NCBI GenBank assembly: GCA_963766345.1
Contig: CAVXZL010000011.1
Location: 124,001-188,000 of the forward strand
Source: DASVFB01 sp963766345
GTDB lineage: Bacteria > Actinomycetota > Thermoleophilia > Gaiellales > Gaiellaceae
Reading direction: 5' to 3'
Length of the DNA: 64,000 nucleotides
Shown here: piece by piece, positions 59,220 through 64,000 of the stretch
How positions within the stretch are numbered: the first letter of the stretch is position 1
Layout: each line of letters opens with the position of its first letter
Notes under the pieces: model-generated
Told to the model about the DNA's origin: nothing
Seen by the model: the letters and a program-made list of their open reading frames with translations, nothing else
Databases searched by the model: none
Position numbers and translations under genes: made by a program

Positions 59220-60269
59220 TCACGCAGCGGAGCGAAGCGCCTCGATCTCCCTGTTCACGGCGAGCCGGCGGAGCGCCTGCGCCTCGATCTGACGGACGCG
59301 CTCGCGGGTGAGCCCGAGGCGGCGGCCGATCTCGTCGAGTGACTTCGGATCGTCCGCGCCGTCCATGCCGTAGCGGAGCCTGAGCACCTCCTGCTCGCGC
59401 TCCGGCAGCTGGCTGACCGCGCGGCGCAGCGTCTCCTCCGTGAGGCCGACGTGGAGCTCCTCCTCGAAGTCGTGCTCGGTCGTCGCGACGACGTCGCCGA
59501 GCGACGAGTCGCTGTCGTCGCCGAGCGGCTTGTCGAGGCTCGTCACGGCGCGCGCCGCCTTGCGCACCTCGCGCACCTGCTTCACCGGGAGCTTCGACCG
59601 CTTGGAGATCTCCTCGTCCGTCGGCTGGCGCTCCAGCTCCGCTACGAGCTCACGCTCGGCGCGCGCCATCTTCGTCTCGCGCTCGAGAATGTGTACGGGG
59701 ATGCGGATCGTGCGCGACTTGTTCGCGACACCGCGCTGCACCGCCTGGCGGATCCACCACGTCGCGTACGTCGAGAACTTGTAGCCGCGACGCCAGTCGA
59801 ACTTCTCGACCGCGCGGATGAGCCCGATGATTCCTTCCTGGATCAGGTCGAGCAGCGACAGCCCGTGTCCCTGGTACTTCTTCGCGATCGAGACGACGAG
59901 GCGCAGGTTCGAGTTCACCATGAGATCCTTCGCCGCCTTGTCACCGCGCTCGATGCGCTTCGCGAGCGTGACCTCTTCGTCGGCGGTGAGCAGCTTGTAG
60001 CGGCCGGCCTCGTTGAGGAAGAGCTGCAGCGCGTCCGTCGTCGCGCTCACGAGATCGCCGTTGACGTACGTCGCGTCGGGCGCGTTCTCGCGGCAGCAGT
60101 CGTCGGTCATCTCGAGACCGCGCTCCTCGATCTGCTGGTAGAGCGCCGCGAGCTGCTCGTCGTCGAGGTCGAGCTCCTGAGTGAGCCGCTCGAGCTCGGA
60201 CATGCAGACGCAACCCTCGTCCTCACTGTGCGCCATCAGCGCAGTAATTGCATCCTGAACCTGAACCAT
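59220..60269 (-). CDS. RNA polymerase sigma factor, RpoD/SigA-like (copy 2), Cys-rich N-terminus
   Basis: 349 residues with regions 1.2 (LFLNEAGRYKLLTADEEVTL), 2.1-2.4 (NLRLVVSIAKKYQGHGLSLL, YKFSTYATWWIRQAVQRGVA), 3 (TKMARAERELVAELERQPTD) and 4.2 (LDEIGRRLGLTRERVRQIEA). The N-terminal 60 residues contain four cysteines, Cys20-x-Cys22 and Cys58-Cys59, and none occurs elsewhere, which suggests metal binding or thiol sensing ahead of region 1.2. It is about 60% similar by eye to the copy at 55.6 kb. ATG 60269. Which of the two is the main sigma factor cannot be decided. Confidence 0.92.
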   Translation of the reverse strand: MVQVQDAITALMAHSEDEGCVCMSELERLTQELDLDDEQLAALYQQIEERGLEMTDDCCRENAPDATYVNGDLVSATTDALQLFLNEAGRYKLLTADEEVTLAKRIERGDKAAKDLMVNSNLRLVVSIAKKYQGHGLSLLDLIQEGIIGLIRAVEKFDWRRGYKFSTYATWWIRQAVQRGVANKSRTIRIPVHILERETKMARAERELVAELERQPTDEEISKRSKLPVKQVREVRKAARAVTSLDKPLGDDSDSSLGDVVATTEHDFEEELHVGLTEETLRRAVSQLPEREQEVLRLRYGMDGADDPKSLDEIGRRLGLTRERVRQIEAQALRRLAVNREIEALRSAA

Positions 60270-60341
60270 CTGGAATGCCTATCCCCGATCTGACCGACAC
60301 CCTAACCCTACGGGTCGGGGCTTCCCGGCGGCGAGCCCGGG

Positions 60342-60347
60342 TACACT
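60342..60347 (+). promoter_or_regulatory. -10 element TACACT before small membrane gene
   Basis: TACACT lies 8 nt before ATG 60356; it faces the divergent sigma-factor gene. Confidence 0.4.
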
Positions 60348-60355
60348 CTCCGCCC

Positions 60356-60622
60356 ATGTCAGGTGAGTGGTGGGGGTTCATCTTCCTGATGCTCGTCATG
60401 AAGGTGCCGATTGCGTATCTGGCCGGCGTCGTCTGGTACGCGTGCAAGCCGCCGGACCCGCCCGAGCCGGCGCGGATGCTCGTCGAGGCTCCGGAGCGCG
60501 CGCCCGACTGCCCGTGGGAGCTGCGCCGTCGCGATCCGGATCGGCCACGGCGGCCGCGTCCGCCGGCGCACCGCCTTCGCAGCTCGCCGCGCGTCGCAAC
60601 CGCGTACGCTAGGCGTCGGTGA
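60356..60622 (+). CDS. Small membrane protein with Pro/Arg-rich tail, 88 aa
   Basis: Begins MSGEWWGFIFLMLVMKVPIA then YLAGVVWYACKPPDPPEPAR: one N-terminal helix, then a proline-rich segment and a basic tail (PWELRRRDPDRPRRPRPPAH). Not recognised. A TACACT hexamer 8 nt before the ATG supports the start. The stop overlaps the next GTG (GTGA), so it is translated with the 85-residue membrane protein that follows. The pair lies between the sigma factor and the 2-oxoglutarate dehydrogenase gene. Confidence 0.65.
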   Translation: MSGEWWGFIFLMLVMKVPIAYLAGVVWYACKPPDPPEPARMLVEAPERAPDCPWELRRRDPDRPRRPRPPAHRLRSSPRVATAYARRR

Positions 60623-60876
60623 GCGCGGAAGACACCCGCACCGCTCCGAGCGAGCTCGTCTCCGGCTTCCTGGCCGTCATCTCGCTCGCGGCGAGCGTCC
60701 TCGCCATCTTCTGGGACCCGATCCGCGTGAGCCCGTTCGCGATCCTCCTGGCGCTCATCTCCACGGCGATGGCGCCGAGAGACGCGCGGCTGCCGCTCAT
60801 CGCCGTCGTCGTGTCGGCGCTCGCGTTCGTCGTCGGCGCGACGCTCGCCGTGACGACGAACAATCCTCTCTACTAA
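60619..60876 (+). CDS. Small three-helix membrane protein, 85 aa
   Basis: Hydrophobic segments LVSGFLAVISLAASVLAIFW, PFAILLALISTAMAP and LIAVVVSALAFVVGATLAVT with short polar ends (VSAEDTRTAPSE, TTNNPLY). Not recognised beyond a general resemblance to small integral membrane proteins of actinobacteria. The GTG overlaps the stop of the 88-residue gene. Confidence 0.7.
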   Translation: MSAEDTRTAPSELVSGFLAVISLAASVLAIFWDPIRVSPFAILLALISTAMAPRDARLPLIAVVVSALAFVVGATLAVTTNNPLY

Positions 60877-60979
60877 GTCGTCCCTCGCCCGCTTCGCTTT
60901 CCGCTCGGGGCTCGCGCCTTCGGCGCTCGCATCGGTTGGGGGTCTGGGGAACGCTGCTCCGATGATTCGTCGGCGAGCG

Positions 60980-60996
60980 GCGCGGCGAAGCCGCGC
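60980..60996. other. Short hairpin upstream of 2-oxoglutarate dehydrogenase gene
   Basis: GCGCGGC-GAA-GCCGCGC is a perfect 7-bp stem with a 3-nt loop in the 149-bp gap before the E1 gene. A second small palindrome, GCGCC-TTC-GGCGC, lies about 55 bp upstream. They may end the small-membrane-protein transcript; no T run follows. Confidence 0.4.
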
Positions 60997-61012
60997 TGCC
61001 GGCGGACGCGGG

Positions 61013-61018
61013 TAAGCT
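61013..61018 (+). promoter_or_regulatory. -10 element TAAGCT before 2-oxoglutarate dehydrogenase gene
   Basis: TAAGCT lies 7 nt before GTG 61026, matching the element and spacing in front of rsfS; the message would be leaderless. Confidence 0.45.
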
Positions 61019-61025
61019 GAAGGTC

Positions 61026-63843
61026 GTGCCGCACGACGTCGACGCGCTGAACGCGGGCTTCGCGGGTCAGCTGCTCGAGCAGTATCTCGAGAATCCGTCG
61101 TCCGTCCCCGAGGAGTGGCGTTCGCTCTTCGAGGCCGCGGACAACGGGGAGCTGCTCGGGTTGCAGCCCGGCCTCGTCCGCTTGCTCGAGCGGCGGACGA
61201 ACGGCGCCGCCGTCGCTCCGGTCGTGGCCGAGGCATCGTTGGCCGAGACACGGCCGGCCGAGGTCGACGACGAGCTGCTCGAAGGTGTCGCCGCGGCGGT
61301 GGCGCTCGTCAAGGCGTACCGGACGCACGGGCATCTCGCAGCGCGCCTCGACCCGCTCGGCTCCGAGCCTCCCGGCGATCCCTCGCTCGAGCCGGAGCGC
61401 ATGGACACGAAGCTGACGCCGGAGCTGCAGGCGCGCATCCCGGCGCGGCTGTTGCGGACATACGTCGAGGGAGACACGCTCGCGGACGCGCTGCCCCGGC
61501 TGCAGCAGACGTATTGCGAGACGATCGCGTACGAGGTCGAGCACATCTCCGATCTCGAGGAGCGCGTCTGGCTCCGCGAGGCGATCGAGTCCGGCCGCTA
61601 CCGCCAGCCGCTCACCGACGAGGAGGAGCTCGCGCTCCTGACCCGCCTGACCGAGGTCGGCGGGCTCGAGACATATCTGCGCAAGGCGTTCCTCGGGCAG
61701 AAGCAATTTTCGATCGAGGGGCTCGACGTGCTCGTGCCGATGCTCGACGAGGCGATCAGGCTCGCCGCCGAGGGCGGTGCGCACGAGGCCGTGATCGGCA
61801 TGGCGCACCGCGGCCGTCTCAACGTGCTCGCGCACGTCATCGGCCGCCCGTACGAGACGATCCTGCGCGAGTTCGAGGGCGAGCGGATGCTCGAGGCGAT
61901 CAGCTCGGACTCCGAGGGCGGCACCGGCGACGTGAAGTACCACCTCGGCGCGCACGGCAAGCGCGTCACGCCGAACGGCGAGATCAACGTCACGCTCGCG
62001 GCGAACCCGAGCCACCTCGAGGCGGTCGATCCCGTCGTCGAGGGACGGACGCGGGCCGACCAGACCGACCGCTCGACGCGCGAGGGGCTCCACGATCCGT
62101 CCGTCGCACTCGCGATCCTCATCCACGGCGATGCCGCGTTCCCCGCTCAGGGCGTGGTCGCCGAGACGCTCAACCTCTCGTACCTCGACGGCTACGCGAC
62201 GGGCGGCACGCTCCACCTCATCTCGAACAATCAGGTCGGCTTCACGACGGAGCCCGAGGAGGGCCGGTCGACGCGGTATTCGAGCGACCTCGCGAAGGGC
62301 TTCGACGCGCCGATCATCCACGTCAACGCCGACGATCCCGAGGCGGCGATCGCGGCGGTCAGGCTCGCGCTCGCGTTCCGCCGGCGGTTCTGCAACGACG
62401 TCGTCATCGACCTCGTCGGCTATCGGCGGCACGGCCACAACGAGCAGGACGAGGCCGCGTACACGCAGCCGCTGATGGCGGCGCGCATCCTCAGGCACCC
62501 GCCCGTCCGCGAGCAGTTCGCGCAGCGGCTCGAGGAGCGGGGGATCGTCACCCGGGAGGAGGCCGAGAGGCTCGACTCGGAGATGACCGCGGCGATGCGC
62601 GCGGCGCACGAACGGCTCAAGGCGGCGATCGGCGCGTCGACGCCGCCGCCCGCCGAGGAGAAGCCTGCTCGCGGACGTCTCGGTCGACGTGGCCACGGCT
62701 GTCCCGGCCGATCGCCTGCGCGCGCTCGACGCGCAGCTGCTCGAGGTGCCGGAGGGCTTCACCGTCCATCCGAAGCTCCTGCGCCAGCTCGAGCGGCGAC
62801 CGAAAGCGCTCGAGGAGGGAGGCATCGACTGGGGCCAGGCCGAGTCGCTCGCGTTCGCGACGCTCGTGGTCGAGGGCATCCCCGTGCGTCTCACGGGCCA
62901 GGACACCGAGCGCGGCACGTTCTCGCACCGCCACCTCGTCCTCCACGATGCGAAGAACGGCCAGCGCTGGACGCCGATCCAGCGGCTCCCGGACGCGACC
63001 GCATCGTTCGAGGTCTTCAACTCGCCGCTCTCGGAGTACGCGTGCGTCGGGTTCGAGTACGGCTACTCGATCGCGGCTCCGGACGCGCTCGTGCTGTGGG
63101 AGGCGCAGTTCGGCGACTTCGTCAACGGGGCCCAGATCGTCATCGACCAGTTCATCTCGAGCGGCCGCTCGAAGTGGGGAGAGACGTCGCGGCTCACGCT
63201 GCTGCTGCCGCACGGATACGAGGGCAACGGCCCGGAGCACTCGAGTGCGCGCGCCGAGCGCTTCCTCCAGCTCGCGGCGCAGAACAACATCCGCATCGCG
63301 AACTGCACGACCGCGGCGCAGTACTTCCACCTCCTGCGCCGGCAGGCGTTGACGCCGGTCGCGCGACCGCTCGTCGTGCTGACGCCGAAGGGGCTGCTGC
63401 GGCTCAAGGAAGCGTCGTCGACGCTGCAGGATCTCGCCGACGGATCGTTCCGGCCCGTGCTCGACGACTCGACGGTCGAGGCGGGAGAGGTGACGCGTCT
63501 CGTCCTCTGCTCCGGGAAGGTCTACTACGACGTCGTCGGGCACGAGGCGCGCGCCGGCGCACGTCACATCGCCGTCGGCCGGCTCGAGCAGCTCTATCCG
63601 TTCCCGGTCGATGCGGCCCGCCGGCTCGTGCGCACCTACCCGAACCTCGAGGAGATCGTGTGGGTGCAGGAGGAGCCGCAGAACATGGGGCCGTGGCGCT
63701 CCATCCGCCACCGGCTCGAGGGCGCGGCGGCCGGCGTGCCGCTGCGTTACGTCGGCCGGTCCTGGCGCGCGTCACCGTCGGAGGGCTATCCGACCGCGCA
63801 CCGGCTCGAGCAGGACCGGATCGCTAGGGACGCTTTTTCTTAG
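61026..63843 (+). CDS. sucA: 2-oxoglutarate dehydrogenase E1 component, with apparent frameshift
   Basis: About 938 residues over two frames. Frame one (to about 62665): NAGFAGQLLEQYLENPSSVP, the E1 body AHRGRLNVLAHVIGRPYETI, IHGDAAFPAQGVVAETLNLS and SNNQVGFTTEPEEGRSTRYS (thiamine-diphosphate site). Frame two: VPADRLRALDAQLLEVPEGF, HRHLVLHDAKNGQRWTPIQR, SPLSEYACVGFEYGYSIAAP and VVLTPKGLLRLKEASSTL. Dropping one C near 62665 gives EEKLLADVSVDVATAV. The acyltransferase domain of mycobacterial Kgd is absent, so separate E2/E3 subunits are expected elsewhere. It catalyses the decarboxylating TCA-cycle step. Confidence 0.9.
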
Positions 63844-64000
63844 CGGCCCGCTTGGCCTTCGCCGCGGCCGCGGCGGCCATCGCGATCCTCGGGCCGTGCT
63901 TACGGGCGGCGCCGGTGAGCTGCCGCCGCTGTGACGGGGGCAGTCGCCGCCAGATGTCGTAGGCCGTCAGGACGAGGCCGATCGCTCCGGGTCCGCGCAT
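63824..64000 (-). CDS. Small basic protein, 58 aa, at window edge
   Basis: From ATG at 63998-64000 (the last bases of the window) to TAG 63824. It starts MRGPGAIGLVLTAYDIWRRL, then PPSQRRQLTGAARKHGPRIA and an Ala/Lys-rich tail ending KKKRP. The middle resembles short actinobacterial proteins with a PPxQRRxLLxxARxHGP pattern, function unknown. The basic tail suggests nucleic-acid contact. The start could lie further upstream, outside the window. It ends 20 bp inside the convergent E1 gene. Confidence 0.6.
   Translation of the reverse strand: MRGPGAIGLVLTAYDIWRRLPPSQRRQLTGAARKHGPRIAMAAAAAAKAKRAAKKKRP

Noticed and set aside
60873..63020. A 715-codon minus-strand open frame across the 2-oxoglutarate dehydrogenase gene
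   Set aside because: It is the complement of conserved E1 coding sequence and shows no motif of its own.

Overview
The window is about 64 kb of very GC-rich, gene-dense chromosome, with about 75 protein genes, six scattered tRNAs and no rRNA, CRISPR array or prophage. No stretch above 300 bases is without a gene. The gene set points to an actinobacterium, most likely a Thermoleophilia/Gaiellales-type lineage: NucS mismatch endonuclease, F420-type LLM oxidoreductase, caa3-oxidase CtaG, many GTG/TTG starts, 4-bp stop/start overlaps, and TANNNT -10 elements directly in front of start codons. The lineage is an inference from content; no marker was compared by computation.

Layout. 1-12 kb is a mixed metabolic region: a creatininase-family fragment, ctaG, M55 aminopeptidase, LLM oxidoreductase, acetyltransferase, cyclophilin, AI-2E-type permease, DJ-1/HAD pair, EamA and MFS transporters, kelch protein and M19 dipeptidase, with tRNA-Gly, -Arg, -His and -Arg. 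12.1-17.2 kb is a compact branched-chain-amino-acid-type (HAAT) ABC operon in which permease and ATPase are fused, ending in an unknown exported membrane-anchored protein. 17.3-20.6 kb is tig-clpP-clpX. 22.0-31.3 kb is a ten-gene operon: a complete five-part HAAT importer (J-G-F-H-M), then hydrolase, acyl-CoA ligase, TetR, a KAS III-like enzyme and a 3-hydroxybutyrate-dehydrogenase-like SDR. It looks like uptake plus CoA-linked breakdown of an organic or amino acid.

31.3-41.4 kb holds an ABC exporter, pncB, valS, a GNAT, folC, a 38-residue membrane microprotein with a zinc-ribbon partner, ndk, a methyltransferase, maf, and a REP-associated transposase (RAYT) flanked by two copies of a perfect palindrome. 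41.6-54.6 kb is the cell-shape and ribosome block: mreBCD, PBP2, rodA, a DUF697 protein, RNase E/G, rplU, rpmA, obg, nadD, rsfS. 54.7-64 kb carries tRNA-Ala, a broken methyltransferase, two RpoD-like sigma factors 3 kb apart, nucS, a beta-propeller protein, a cold-shock protein/IF-1 pair with a structured leader, and the 2-oxoglutarate dehydrogenase E1 gene.

Three patterns stand out. (1) At least seven genes, including the normally indispensable valS and the E1 gene, are split by one-base frameshifts, several in C/G runs; sequence-consensus errors are the simplest explanation, so apparent pseudogenes should be treated with care. (2) About ten genes have a TANNNT hexamer 6-11 nt before the start codon, implying leaderless or near-leaderless mRNAs. 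(3) Candidate novel features are the RAYT/REP locus, the csp-infA leader hairpin, a sigma factor with four cysteines confined to its N-terminus, the fused HAAT permease-ATPase with its unknown partner, and an RNase E/G with a TRAM-like domain and repeat tail.
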